This document shows positions 1 to 11,328 of a DNA stretch of 64,000 nt, piece by piece (position 1 is the stretch's first letter; every line of letters starts with the position of its first letter). The stretch spans positions 46,403-110,402 of the forward strand of contig JAJVHV010000009.1 of the NCBI GenBank assembly GCA_022072445.1, read 5' to 3'. The stretch comes from Phycisphaerae bacterium. GTDB taxonomy: Bacteria; Planctomycetota; Phycisphaerae; UBA1845; Fen-1342. The translations under genes and the position numbers were made by a program. The notes beneath the pieces were generated by a model. It searched no databases and had not been told where the DNA came from. It worked only from the letters and a program-made list of their open reading frames with translations.

Positions 1-2695
<2,695 letters not shown>

Positions 2696-2822
2696 GCATT
2701 TATGATCCGCTGTCAACGCCCCTTATCTCTTGCATGCCGAGATGTCGCGTCAGACCAACATGCGTTCACTAACCGAATTGTCACCGCCGGCCGGAGCTTT
2801 CACCCCCGCCGACGACGCAGAA

Positions 2823-2932
2823 TCGCCGGTGACCATACGCGCGGGGAAACACCTGATCCCATCCCGAACTCAGTAGTTAAGGCCGCGCGGCCGATGGTAG
2901 TCCTGATCGGGCGAGAGTAGGTTATCGCCGGC
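2823..2932 (+). rRNA. rrf: 5S ribosomal RNA
   Basis: This is a roughly 110-nucleotide segment with the 5S core CCCATCCCGAACTC at about 2858-2871. The GCCGG near its 5' end can pair with CCGGC at its 3' end, forming the closing helix. It lies about 125 bases downstream of the 23S rRNA and directly upstream of a strong terminator, as expected for the last member of an rRNA operon. The ends are approximate to a few bases. The spacer 2696-2822 shows no tRNA. Confidence 0.93.
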
Positions 2933-2937
2933 TTATT

Positions 2938-2978
2938 GGCCCGGCGCTGGTCCCCCAGCGCCGGGCCGCCTTTTTTTC
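2938..2978 (+). terminator. Rho-independent terminator of the rRNA operon
   Basis: A perfect 13-bp GC-rich stem (GGCCCGGCGCTGG paired with CCAGCGCCGGGCC) closes a four-base loop and is followed, after GCC, by seven T at 2971-2977. It begins six bases after the 5S rRNA and is the clearest intrinsic terminator in the window. Confidence 0.95.
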
Positions 2979-3033
2979 TCCCGCCCCATCCGCGGCCTTG
3001 CACCGAAGCTCCGGCCGCGACATCCTGCTCATT

Positions 3034-4032
3034 GTGAATCACACCGCGCCACGCGCCTGCAACCGCCACCGGCCACCGAGCAGCATCGTACGGCTTCTTG
3101 CCCCGTTGCTCGTCGCGGCGCTGCCTGTGGCCGGCTGCGCGCGCCCCCGCGTGGCGGCGAGCGAGCGCTGGGAGCAGCTCGATCGCCCGCTCGTCGCCCA
3201 GCTCGCCCGTCCCGACGCGGACGGATTCGCCGGCATTCAGCGGGCCTTTGCCGCCCGAAACGCCGGATACGAGATCTTCTATCACCCGCGGGTCTCCAGC
3301 CTCCCGGCCGCCGATCGCACCCAGATCGTCTGCGTCCAGTCGGGCTCCGCCCTCGCCCGCGTCGGCGCTTGGGCCAGCGACGTGGGCGTCGGCGACTGTA
3401 TCGTGTTGCGTCCGGGTCAATCGCTCACGCTCGGCGGCTCGATCGCCGCTTTGAGCTTTCGCGTCCCGGCCGACCCGCCCGCCGAAGTGCCCGCGTTCAT
3501 CCGCCCCGATTGGGACCCGCGCATTACCGACACGCCCGGCGGCTGCGCTACGGAGACGGGTGCGTATCGTCGTATCCTGCTGACCTGGCTGGGCAAGAGC
3601 GGCCCATATCTTTTTCATGCGCTCAACATCCACCGCGTCCGCATCGCCGATTCCTTCACGCATTATCACCCGATCGACGGCGGTTTCGACGAGTTCTATC
3701 TCGTTCAGATGGCTGGGCCCGACGCCCGCGTCATCACCAGCCGGCATGTCGACAAGATCACACAGCCCGATTCGGTCGAGCGATCCGACCTGACCGACCT
3801 GCTCGAATCCCGCCCGCTGCACGTGGGCGACCTGGTCTACTTGCCACGCGGCGTCGCGCACCGCGGCGTGGGTGGGGCGCTGGTGCAGGTGATCACCGTG
3901 CCGGGCTTCATCCCCGGCGCCGAGATCGGCCTGGATCATCATCTCGCCGCGATCAACCGTCGGCTCGGCCTGAGCGGGAGCGCGGCCTTGCCGCTCAACG
4001 TCGAGGCGTCGCAGAAGGCGGTCGTGCGATGA
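3034..4032 (+). CDS. Cupin-domain lipoprotein
   Basis: The protein has 332 residues from a GTG start that directly precedes a basic, hydrophobic signal peptide with the lipobox-like VAGC; an upstream TTG at 2998 is in frame but less likely. The C-terminal half holds a cupin barrel: HYHPIDGGFDEFY fits the first metal-binding motif (H-x-H-x6-E) and PRGVAHRG fits the second. The substrate is unknown. The stop overlaps the start of the next gene in an ATGA arrangement, so the two are translationally coupled and probably work together outside the cytoplasm. The family is clear at the level of the fold; specific function is not. Confidence 0.75.
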   Translation: MNHTAPRACNRHRPPSSIVRLLAPLLVAALPVAGCARPRVAASERWEQLDRPLVAQLARPDADGFAGIQRAFAARNAGYEIFYHPRVSSLPAADRTQIVCVQSGSALARVGAWASDVGVGDCIVLRPGQSLTLGGSIAALSFRVPADPPAEVPAFIRPDWDPRITDTPGGCATETGAYRRILLTWLGKSGPYLFHALNIHRVRIADSFTHYHPIDGGFDEFYLVQMAGPDARVITSRHVDKITQPDSVERSDLTDLLESRPLHVGDLVYLPRGVAHRGVGGALVQVITVPGFIPGAEIGLDHHLAAINRRLGLSGSAALPLNVEASQKAVVR

Positions 4033-5330
4033 TCGCCGATCTCCGTCTCGATCGGCGCCGCGCATCTCATGCCGGCATTCGCCGCGCCGCCGCGGCGCCT
4101 GCGTTGGCGGCGATTCTTGGTAGCGTCGCGATGGGAACGGCCGCCGCGCAGTCTCCAGAAGTGTCCACCACGTCGCCGACTCCGCCGGCCATCACAATCG
4201 TGCAGCTCGTCGAGATCGCCGTTCCGCCCGGCCACGTGCTCGCCGCGCTGAAGGACGAGCACACCGGCGCGTTGCTGGCGGCACAGCCGATCAAGCCCGG
4301 CTCCTTCGCCTGCCTGCGCCGCACGCGGCCGGACGAGTCGCCCGCGCCGCTCACGCCGGTCTTCGCCGCGGACGGCCCCACGACCGACTTCTCGTTCCTG
4401 CTGCCACCGCAAGCCCGCGGCGGCGTGAAGATCAGCGAGATCGACGGCGGCCTGCGCGTTAGCGTCTGCGGCCAGGCATTCACCGAGTATCGCCACGTCG
4501 ACGTGCCCAAGCCGTTTTTCTACCCGCTGCTCGCCCCCGGCGGCGTCCACATGACGCGGCATTTCCCCATGCGCGCCGACCGCCCCGACGAGGAGCGCGA
4601 TCATCCGCACCAGCGCTCGCTCTGGTTCGCTTTCGGCAGCGTGAATGGCGTCGACTTCTGGACCGAGAGCGACAAATCCGGCCGCATCTGCCACACGCGT
4701 CTCAGCGACGTTGTCAGCGGTCCGGTTTTCGGCTCGTTCACCGCGGCGAACGAATGGCGCGACGCCGGCGGCCGGCCGCTGCTGCGCGACGAGCGCGTGT
4801 TCCACTTCTACGCCACGCCCGATCAGCGCCTGATCGACTACGAGGTCACGTTGATCGCCTCCGAAGGCCCGGTGACGCTCGGCGACACGAAAGAGGGGAT
4901 GATGGCGATTCGCGTCGCGCCGTGGCTCTGCCTCACCGGCAAGAAACCCACCGGCCACATCGTCAACAGCGCCGGCCAGCGCGACGCCGTCGCGTGGGGC
5001 AAGCGCGCCGCCTGGGTCGATTATTTCGGCGCCTTCGACGATGCGTCGCCTGCGCGCACGCTCGGCGTGGCGATCTTCGACCACCCGTCGAATCTGCGTC
5101 ATCCGACGTGGTGGCACGCTCGCGACTATGGGCTCTTTGCCGCGAACCCGTTTGGCCAGCACGATTTCGAGGGCAAGCCTCCCGGCACGGGCGACTATCG
5201 CATGGAATCGGGTGAGACGCTCACGTTTCGCTATCGCATCGTGATCCACGCCGCCGATGCCGACACCGCCGCCATCGGTGCGATGTTCGACGCCTGGACG
5301 CGTGAGCCGGCGCTGGCCGCCGGGCGTTAG
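4029..5330 (+). CDS. Secreted PmoA-like family protein (DUF6807)
   Basis: The protein has 433 residues. A basic N-terminus and hydrophobic stretch ending near MGTAAAQS form a signal peptide. The body matches what I recall of the so-called methane oxygenase PmoA family (DUF6807), with the run HPHQRSLWFAFGSVNG, then a WTESD motif and a late HDFEGKPPGTGDYR stretch. Members are common in Planctomycetota and Bacteroidota, often near sugar-related genes, and are not methane monooxygenase subunits despite the name; they may act on or bind carbohydrates. The ATG start overlaps the stop of the upstream cupin gene. The longer frame that opens at 3369 is only the shadow of that cupin gene. Confidence 0.8.
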   Translation: MIADLRLDRRRASHAGIRRAAAAPALAAILGSVAMGTAAAQSPEVSTTSPTPPAITIVQLVEIAVPPGHVLAALKDEHTGALLAAQPIKPGSFACLRRTRPDESPAPLTPVFAADGPTTDFSFLLPPQARGGVKISEIDGGLRVSVCGQAFTEYRHVDVPKPFFYPLLAPGGVHMTRHFPMRADRPDEERDHPHQRSLWFAFGSVNGVDFWTESDKSGRICHTRLSDVVSGPVFGSFTAANEWRDAGGRPLLRDERVFHFYATPDQRLIDYEVTLIASEGPVTLGDTKEGMMAIRVAPWLCLTGKKPTGHIVNSAGQRDAVAWGKRAAWVDYFGAFDDASPARTLGVAIFDHPSNLRHPTWWHARDYGLFAANPFGQHDFEGKPPGTGDYRMESGETLTFRYRIVIHAADADTAAIGAMFDAWTREPALAAGR

Positions 5331-5436
5331 AAAACCAGCCTAAGTCGAGTGGACTTCCGGGCGTCCTGCGCACCCGGACGGGCAGGCTTTGGTACGATAC
5401 GCCGTTCGGGGTTGGACGACTCGGTCGTAGCTAGGT

Positions 5437-6300
5437 GTGCGTGTGCCCTTGTGGTTCTTCGCATCGGATTTGCATGGTGAAGCGACACGGTATCGAAGCT
5501 TGTTCGAACGAATCGCCGTGGAGCGGCCCGCCGCCGTTCTCTTGGGAGGCGACCTGCTCGCGGCAAGCTTGCCAGGATCATTCGATCCCGCTCGCGAGGA
5601 TTTCATTGACGACTTTCTTGTCGCGCGGCTACGACGGTTGCGGGAGCAGCTTGGTGGCGCGTACCCGCGTGTCCTGGTCATCCTTGGAAACGATGACCCG
5701 CGCGCGTACGAAGCAGCCATGCTGGCGGCGTCCGCCCAGGGAGTGTGGGAGTACATCCATGAGCGCCGCTGCCAGTTGCAAGCATACGATGTCTACGGGT
5801 ACGCCCACGTGCCGCCGACGCCGTTCCTCCTGAAGGACTGGGAACGTTACGATGTATCCAGGTATGTTGATCCCGGCTGTGTAGCGCCGGAAGACGGCAT
5901 GCGAACCATCCCAGTTCAAGCCAACGAAATTCGCTACGGAACGATGGCCCAGGACCTCGAGACGTTGACCACCGGGAACCCGATGGAACATGCTGTCCTG
6001 TTGTGCCACGCCCCGCCGCACAACACGCGGCTCGACCGTGCCGCCCTGGACGGACGATCCTTTGAGCACGTTCCGCTGAACGTGCATGTCGGCAGCATCG
6101 CGATTCGGAAGTTTATCGAACAGCGACAGCCGCTGGTTACTCTGCACGGCCACATCCACGAATCGGCGCGACTCACCGGCTCCTGGCGGGAGCAGATAGG
6201 GCGGACCTGGTGCTTCTCGGCGGCGCATGATGGCCCGGAGCTGGCCCTCGTGCGCTTCGACCCGCATACGCCGCAGGATGCAATCCGCGAGCTACTGTGA
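5437..6300 (+). CDS. Calcineurin-like metallophosphoesterase
   Basis: The 287-residue protein carries the metallophosphoesterase motifs in order: SDLHGE near residue 9, GGDLLA near 37, GNDDPR near 87 (the family usually has GNH or GND), CHAPPHN near 190, and GHIHES near 236. These supply ligands for a two-metal phosphoesterase centre. Substrate cannot be told. There is no signal peptide. Two GTG codons lie close together at the start, so the N-terminus may move by two residues. The stop overlaps by nine bases the end of the convergent gene 6292-9510. The gene looks less GC-rich at third positions than its neighbours. Confidence 0.85.
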   Translation: MRVPLWFFASDLHGEATRYRSLFERIAVERPAAVLLGGDLLAASLPGSFDPAREDFIDDFLVARLRRLREQLGGAYPRVLVILGNDDPRAYEAAMLAASAQGVWEYIHERRCQLQAYDVYGYAHVPPTPFLLKDWERYDVSRYVDPGCVAPEDGMRTIPVQANEIRYGTMAQDLETLTTGNPMEHAVLLCHAPPHNTRLDRAALDGRSFEHVPLNVHVGSIAIRKFIEQRQPLVTLHGHIHESARLTGSWREQIGRTWCFSAAHDGPELALVRFDPHTPQDAIRELL

Positions 6301-9300
6301 TTGCTCCGTGTCCGAACCGAGGCGCAGGGGCCGCGCCGGGTCGGTCACCGCCCCGATCTTGGCCGCGAAGCTCGTCTTGCAGGCAATGTCGTCATCCGTC
6401 ACGAAATGCACATCGAGCAATGTCGGGGTTCGATACCCGGTTCGAAGGTAATTCATCTCCGCCAGCGCCCGGCCCCAACCGTCCAGCCAGTTCTCCAGGC
6501 CCACACGCTGCACGGCGTCCCCTCGAAAGTGCACAAGCAAGTCAATATCACTGCCAGGGCCCGCCGCGCCGCTCTCGGTACTCCCGAAGACATACAGCCC
6601 GGCCACCCCGAACCGCGCCGCGTCGAGTTGCGCCGCCAGCCGCTTGGCCATCCGTAGCCGCCAGCGCCAGAACTGCTCATGCGGCGGCTCGATCATCGTC
6701 TCAGTCGCCTCAGGAACTTCGGCGCTCTCGTCAGGCGGCGTGAGAAACGCGATCGCTTCATCGAGCTCGCCGTTCATCAGTACGCGCAGGACCTGGCCCT
6801 CGGTCGAGTGTGGCACGTCGATGACGCGCAGAACATCAGACAGATGGGCGAATTCAGGCGCGACTTCCGCGAGCACGTTGGGCGAGCGCGTCAGGAATGG
6901 CTCGTTGAACACCACGCCGTCGTCGTCGGGGTAGAGCGGCAGGTAGCGGATCGCCGCCTCGACCAGATCCTGGAAGAAGTGCGTGCCGAACGACACGTCT
7001 GGCGTGTACTGGCCTGCGCGGCGGGCGATCTCAATCAGCAGTGCAGTGTTGCTGATATCGGAGTAGGTCACGCGGACACCCAGCTTGATGTCTCCGCGGC
7101 TGCCCCAGCGCCCTGGACCCAGGAGGATGAACTGCCGCTTCGGCAGCAGCTTGTTGAGCTTACCGACGGCCCGCCCGACGGCAGTCAGCATCTCGAAACT
7201 GTCCAGGTCCACGTAACGCTCGGGATCGACGTAGACGACGTGGGTCGCGTTTGGCACTGCGCCATTCGACACAAACCGGCGAGCAGTGAACACGATGCGC
7301 TGATGCGAAATGTCGCGCGGAATCGGAGCCGGCGCCGCACCGCGACCGGCCGACTGAGCGCGGCATTGCAACAGGTACAGATCTTCACCGTCGTGTGCGA
7401 ACTCGACGTCCACGGGTGTGCGCAGCTCGCGCTGGAGCAGCGCTAGTATCTCGCCCAATTGTCGCACAAAGGTAGTCTGAGTCAGCAACCCGTCGCACGT
7501 CGCAACCAGTGCGTCACGTTCGCAATCGATCTGCCCGCGTAATGGGGAGCGGAGCATGCCTCCTTCGAGAATCGACACCAACTGCTCGACACCTGGAAGC
7601 TTGTCGCCGGCGGCGCCCAAAAAATCCGCAATGGGAATGGTCTCGAATCGATTCGACCGCAGGTTGATCAGGTCGATGTACCGTGGCGAATAGCGGACGA
7701 CTTCGTCCGGCGCCGCGTTGGCACGCAAGCCTGGCTGCCCCGGTGAGACCAGGATCGGAAAGTCGTCACCCAGGCGATCCACCGCCCGCGTGCCAAGACC
7801 TGGCACAATCCGCAGCAGCCCGTCCTCGCGACGGATGCGCGGCGACCAGCGGAAATCGTTGTGGCTGAAACCGACTCCGGAGACCAACGGCAAGTAGTAA
7901 TCGCCCACGCGACGGCCGACCACTTCCTGAATGAGGATCGCCATGCCTTCGTGATAGTCGAGCAGGTTGCGCGACGCGCGATATTCGATCGGATCGGGTC
8001 CCAGCACCGAGGCGTAGACCTCCGCCACGGCATCGAGCAGCGCCGCAAGGCGTTGGGCCTTGTCCCCCTGGTTGGCCAGAAAAAGGCTCTTGTATTTGCC
8101 GGAGAACGCCGCTCCGAAGCGGTCCTCCAGCAGGCTCGAGCTGCGGACGATCAGCGGGCGATCGCCCAGCTCGTCCAATGCCAGCGACAAGCCTCGGATC
8201 ATATTCGGCGAAAAATGCGACTGCTTGAACACCTGGATGATGTCCGGGTACTCCTGCCGAATGTCCTCGATGTCCTTGTACTTCTGCGCCGACACGTCTT
8301 CCAGGCGATTGTCATGAATGAACTGGTGCAGCGCGTCCGAGGTGACATACCAGGTGCGCGGCGACTTGACGCGCGCCAATAAGTCACTCCCAGACGCATG
8401 ACGTTCGATGATCCGGCGCGCCAGCAGCAGCCCGGCCGCCTTCCCGCCCACCTTGCCCTTCCCCTCCGGCGGCGAGGCCGTCCGTCGCAGCACTTCCCGG
8501 AAATCCGCGATCTCGAGGTAGTCCTTCGCAACGTTGAGATACTCGATCTGTTCGTTCAGCACACGGCGGATCAGCGATGCGCGCAGGCCTTTCATGACCG
8601 GCGCTGACAGTTCGGCCTCGCCGTGCGTCGAGTGCAGGTAACGCTCGATCGCGTCCGCGACTTCGGCGAGCGGCGTTCGCTCGTTCTCGACCGCGTCAAC
8701 CAGAAAACTGGCACGATCGTGACGGATCCACTGGTGAATACGACTGACGATCTCGTGATCACTCAAGTGCGCGGCCGCCAGATCAAACGCGCGCTCGACA
8801 AGCTGCGCGGGATTGGGCGCTTCCGCGCGCTCCAGTGGCAGGTTGCGGTCCAGACGAGGATCGCGGTCCGGCTCGGCGGGACCTGCGAAGTGTGGGAACA
8901 GCGCGTCGGCGTCCTTAACCCCCCCCCAACGCAGGTGATTGATCATTTTGCGCGCAATCCGCAACAGCAGGCTCTGGTCGGTCCGCCACAGCAGATCGAG
9001 AATGACTTTCCATTCGGGAACCGCGTGCTCCCTCAGCTCTTTCTGTGCGGTGTGCCATCGGGCCATCGCGCCCAGCAACTGGCGATGCGTCAGGCAGCTG
9101 CCCACTCGGTCGGCGATCGTCTCGATCAGTTTCCGTTCCTCTTTCAGGAACGGACCTTCGTCGGCGTGCGGAAGGGGCTTTGTGTACGAAACTTCGATGC
9201 TCCCCATCACCTCGCCTTGAACGCGAATCGCCGCCTGCTGGATCCACGGCGTCTCCTGGTAGTTCGGAGACCCGATGACCGTGTCGTTCACTCGAACGCG

Positions 9301-9510
9301 GGCCTGACACACGTCGTGGTATTGCCAGCCCGGCGGGATGACCGCGATCAACCTGCTCAGCATCTGCTCGAGCGAAAGCTCCGACTTGCTCGTTATTTCT
9401 TCCACCGCGTACAGGCAGCTCAGCTCCTTTGCCCGTTCGCGCAAGTCGCGCAGAATGTTCTCAGCCGCACCGGTCGGATCTCTTGGCGGAACGGTGGTCC
9501 CCTTGTTCAT
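6292..9510 (-). CDS. GAF / PEP-pyruvate-binding (PPDK N-terminal) / nucleotidyltransferase fusion protein
   Basis: The protein has 1072 residues from an ATG preceded by GAGGA. Residues about 15-155 resemble a GAF-type sensor; about 345-710 form the ATP-grasp domain of pyruvate phosphate dikinase and PEP synthase, with VGGKAAGLLLARRII, RSSSLLEDRFGAAFSGKY and the final VEFAHDGEDLYLLQCR; a less familiar region follows with LGPGRWGSRGDIKLG. The C-terminus holds a nucleotidyltransferase core, FGSTESGAAGPGSDIDLL, fitting G-S-x(n)-D-x-D. The phosphohistidine carrier and PEP barrel of true dikinases are absent, so the reaction is unknown; phosphorylation or nucleotidylation of some partner is possible. 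It is divergent from a glutamate dehydrogenase gene and has a good promoter in between. Confidence 0.8.
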   Translation of the reverse strand: MNKGTTVPPRDPTGAAENILRDLRERAKELSCLYAVEEITSKSELSLEQMLSRLIAVIPPGWQYHDVCQARVRVNDTVIGSPNYQETPWIQQAAIRVQGEVMGSIEVSYTKPLPHADEGPFLKEERKLIETIADRVGSCLTHRQLLGAMARWHTAQKELREHAVPEWKVILDLLWRTDQSLLLRIARKMINHLRWGGVKDADALFPHFAGPAEPDRDPRLDRNLPLERAEAPNPAQLVERAFDLAAAHLSDHEIVSRIHQWIRHDRASFLVDAVENERTPLAEVADAIERYLHSTHGEAELSAPVMKGLRASLIRRVLNEQIEYLNVAKDYLEIADFREVLRRTASPPEGKGKVGGKAAGLLLARRIIERHASGSDLLARVKSPRTWYVTSDALHQFIHDNRLEDVSAQKYKDIEDIRQEYPDIIQVFKQSHFSPNMIRGLSLALDELGDRPLIVRSSSLLEDRFGAAFSGKYKSLFLANQGDKAQRLAALLDAVAEVYASVLGPDPIEYRASRNLLDYHEGMAILIQEVVGRRVGDYYLPLVSGVGFSHNDFRWSPRIRREDGLLRIVPGLGTRAVDRLGDDFPILVSPGQPGLRANAAPDEVVRYSPRYIDLINLRSNRFETIPIADFLGAAGDKLPGVEQLVSILEGGMLRSPLRGQIDCERDALVATCDGLLTQTTFVRQLGEILALLQRELRTPVDVEFAHDGEDLYLLQCRAQSAGRGAAPAPIPRDISHQRIVFTARRFVSNGAVPNATHVVYVDPERYVDLDSFEMLTAVGRAVGKLNKLLPKRQFILLGPGRWGSRGDIKLGVRVTYSDISNTALLIEIARRAGQYTPDVSFGTHFFQDLVEAAIRYLPLYPDDDGVVFNEPFLTRSPNVLAEVAPEFAHLSDVLRVIDVPHSTEGQVLRVLMNGELDEAIAFLTPPDESAEVPEATETMIEPPHEQFWRWRLRMAKRLAAQLDAARFGVAGLYVFGSTESGAAGPGSDIDLLVHFRGDAVQRVGLENWLDGWGRALAEMNYLRTGYRTPTLLDVHFVTDDDIACKTSFAAKIGAVTDPARPLRLGSDTEQSQ

Positions 9511-9630
9511 CGCCAAATCCTCAGACCGCGCGCTCAGACTCCGGCGCTCCAGCGGCGGCCTTTCGCTGCCGACTCGAGACGTGGCTCGGCGCAGCTTGCG
9601 AGATCACGGTCGCCGCACCCTCCAGCACCA

Positions 9631-9658
9631 ATTATAATCCGCCCGTGTCGCGGGCCAA
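9631..9658 (-). promoter_or_regulatory. Sigma70-type promoter for the PPDK-like fusion gene
   Basis: On the minus strand TTGGCC (9653-9658) and a perfect TATAAT (9631-9636) are separated by 16 bp, giving a leader of about 115 bases to the ATG at 9510. The -10 lies in the palindrome ATTATAAT, so a TATAAT is also present on the plus strand at 9633-9638, though without a matching -35 there. Confidence 0.5.
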
Positions 9659-9679
9659 GTTGCAGGAGTCCGGCACGGT

Positions 9680-9694
9680 ATTTGCTCGGCAAAT
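9680..9694. promoter_or_regulatory. Candidate operator between divergent genes
   Basis: ATTTGC-TCG-GCAAAT is a perfect six-base inverted repeat in the 285-bp divergent region, about 100 bp upstream of the glutamate dehydrogenase start and just upstream of the -35 of the minus-strand promoter. This could bind a dimeric regulator; there is no direct evidence. The rest of 9511-9795 shows no gene. Confidence 0.3.
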
Positions 9695-9795
9695 CTTCGG
9701 ACCTGCGACGCCGGCCCACCGTGTACGGCGACGACCAGGTCGCCCGTAAGCTGTCCGCCTGAACACACGGGACAACGCACGAAGGAAGACCGAGT

Positions 9796-11082
9796 GTGAC
9801 CACGAAACCATTCAATGCGTTCCTGATGGCTCAGCAGCAATTCGACCGCGTGGGCGAGTTGCTCGGACTTGATTCGCCCACCCGCGAGCTCCTGCGCTGG
9901 CCGATGCGCGAGTATCATTTTAACCTGCCCGTTCGTTTGGACGACGGAAGCGTACGCATCTTCCGCGGCTTCCGCGTCCAGCACAACGACGCGCGCGGGC
10001 CCGGCAAGGGCGGAATCCGATTTCACCCGCAGGAGACGATCGACACCGTGCGGGCGCTGGCCATGTGGATGACCTGGAAATGCGCGGTGGCGAACCTGCC
10101 CCTGGGTGGCAGCAAGGGCGGCGTCGTTTGCGACCCGCATAACCTTAGCGCACGCGAGCAGGAGCGGCTGTGCCGCGCATGGGTCCGTCAGGTGGCGCGC
10201 GACGTCGGTCCATGGCAGGATGTACCTGCCCCGGACGTCATGACCAACGCGCAGCACATGCTCTGGATGCTCGACGAGTTCGAGACAATTCATGGCGGAC
10301 GCTACCCCGGCTTCATCACGGGTAAGCCCGTGGGTATGGGCGGTTCGCTCGGTCGCACTGAGGCCACCGGTTACGGAGTCGTTTTTACCCTGCGCGAGGC
10401 CTTCAAAGAGCTGGGCCTGCGACCGCAGGACACCACCGCGAGCGTGCAGGGCTTCGGAAACGTCGCCCAGTTTGCGATCGAGCTCTTCCACCAGCTCGGC
10501 GGCCGCGTCCTCGCGGTGTCCTGCTGGGACCAGCCCGACCAGACCGCCTATTGTTATCGCCGCAAGAACGGGATCGATCTGGCCGCCCTGCGCGGAATCG
10601 CCGACCGGTTCGGCGGCATCGACCGCAAGAAGGCGCTGGAGCTGGGATATGAAGTTCTGCCCGGCGAAGCCTGGATCGAGCAGGATGTCGACGTGCTGAT
10701 CCCCGCTGCGCTGGAGCACGCCGTCACCGACGACAATGCCGCACGCATCGCAAAACGCGTTCGCATCTTGGCCGAGGGTGCCAATGGCCCCACCACGCCG
10801 GACGCCGATCAGATCCTGCGCGAGCGCGGCATCTTCGTCATTCCGGACTTCCTGGCGAACGCCGGGGGCGTGACTTGCAGCTACCTTGAACAGGTCCAGA
10901 GCAACATGAATTTCTTCTGGAAAAAGGACGAGGTGCTGGGCCGACTCGACGCCACGATGACCACCGCATTCCTCGCGGTGCTCGAAGTCTCGCGTCGACA
11001 GAACCTTCCGATGCGCGACGCGGCCTACGTCGTCGCCATCTCGCGCGTGGCCGAGGCTTGCAGAGACCGCGGCTGGGTCTGA
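9796..11082 (+). CDS. gdhA: Glutamate dehydrogenase (Glu/Leu/Phe/Val dehydrogenase family)
   Basis: The enzyme interconverts glutamate and 2-oxoglutarate plus ammonia with NAD(P)H in the cytoplasm. The 428-residue length is typical of the hexameric enzyme. GPGKGGIRFHP and MTWKCAVANLPLGGSKGG carry the substrate-binding and catalytic lysines, PAPDVMT follows, and the Rossmann segment SVQGFGNVAQFAIELF binds the cofactor; EGANGPTTPDAD and PDFLANAGGVTCSYLE are also canonical. The GTG start is preceded by GAAGGAAG. It is monocistronic and divergent from the PPDK-like fusion gene. Cofactor preference cannot be read with confidence. Confidence 0.95.
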   Translation: MTTKPFNAFLMAQQQFDRVGELLGLDSPTRELLRWPMREYHFNLPVRLDDGSVRIFRGFRVQHNDARGPGKGGIRFHPQETIDTVRALAMWMTWKCAVANLPLGGSKGGVVCDPHNLSAREQERLCRAWVRQVARDVGPWQDVPAPDVMTNAQHMLWMLDEFETIHGGRYPGFITGKPVGMGGSLGRTEATGYGVVFTLREAFKELGLRPQDTTASVQGFGNVAQFAIELFHQLGGRVLAVSCWDQPDQTAYCYRRKNGIDLAALRGIADRFGGIDRKKALELGYEVLPGEAWIEQDVDVLIPAALEHAVTDDNAARIAKRVRILAEGANGPTTPDADQILRERGIFVIPDFLANAGGVTCSYLEQVQSNMNFFWKKDEVLGRLDATMTTAFLAVLEVSRRQNLPMRDAAYVVAISRVAEACRDRGWV

Positions 11083-11103
11083 ACGCCCACGCGTCGGGAG
11101 TGG

Positions 11104-11184
11104 GGCGGGCATGTTGCCCGCCAGGCGCTGGCGGAATTCACCCTGTGTGCCTCAGCGCTGGGGCAGGGCGGGCATGTTGCCCCC
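11104..11184. repeat. Two copies of a short palindromic repeat
   Basis: GGCGGGC-ATGTT-GCCCGCC (11104-11122) can form a 7-bp stem with a five-base loop. A second, imperfect copy with the same GGCGGGCATGTTGCCC core lies at 11166-11184. A related pattern, GCGGGCGTCTCGCCCGC, occurs twice inside the aldehyde dehydrogenase gene near 24320-24396. They sit in the non-coding gap 11083-11328 between convergent genes. Confidence 0.6.
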
Positions 11185-11237
11185 CCGAAACGCACAGGTG
11201 CGGCCGCCCCCGTTTGTGAGCCCTGGACCCCAAGGCA

Positions 11238-11273
11238 AAGCAGCAGGCCGCCAATTCTTGCGACCTGCTGCTT
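11238..11273. terminator. Hairpin between convergent genes, possible bidirectional terminator
   Basis: AAGCAGCAGG (11238-11247) pairs perfectly with CCTGCTGCTT (11264-11273) around a 16-base loop. It lies between the ends of the glutamate dehydrogenase gene and the minus-strand lipoprotein gene. There is no proper T-tract on either strand, so its role as a terminator is only suggested by position. Confidence 0.35.
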
Positions 11274-11328
11274 GTCGTCGCCCCGCGCGCAACGCGGGGG
11301 CGCATCTCGCTTGACGATTGACCCGCCG

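Noticed and set aside
2800..4065. Long minus-strand frame opposite the cupin gene
   Set aside because: It is the antisense shadow of a GC-rich coding gene and starts beyond the rRNA terminator; its composition is dominated by Arg, Ala and Gly with no motif. The same applies to long shadows at 3939-5249, 9604-11112, 38899-40380 and 57100-58719.
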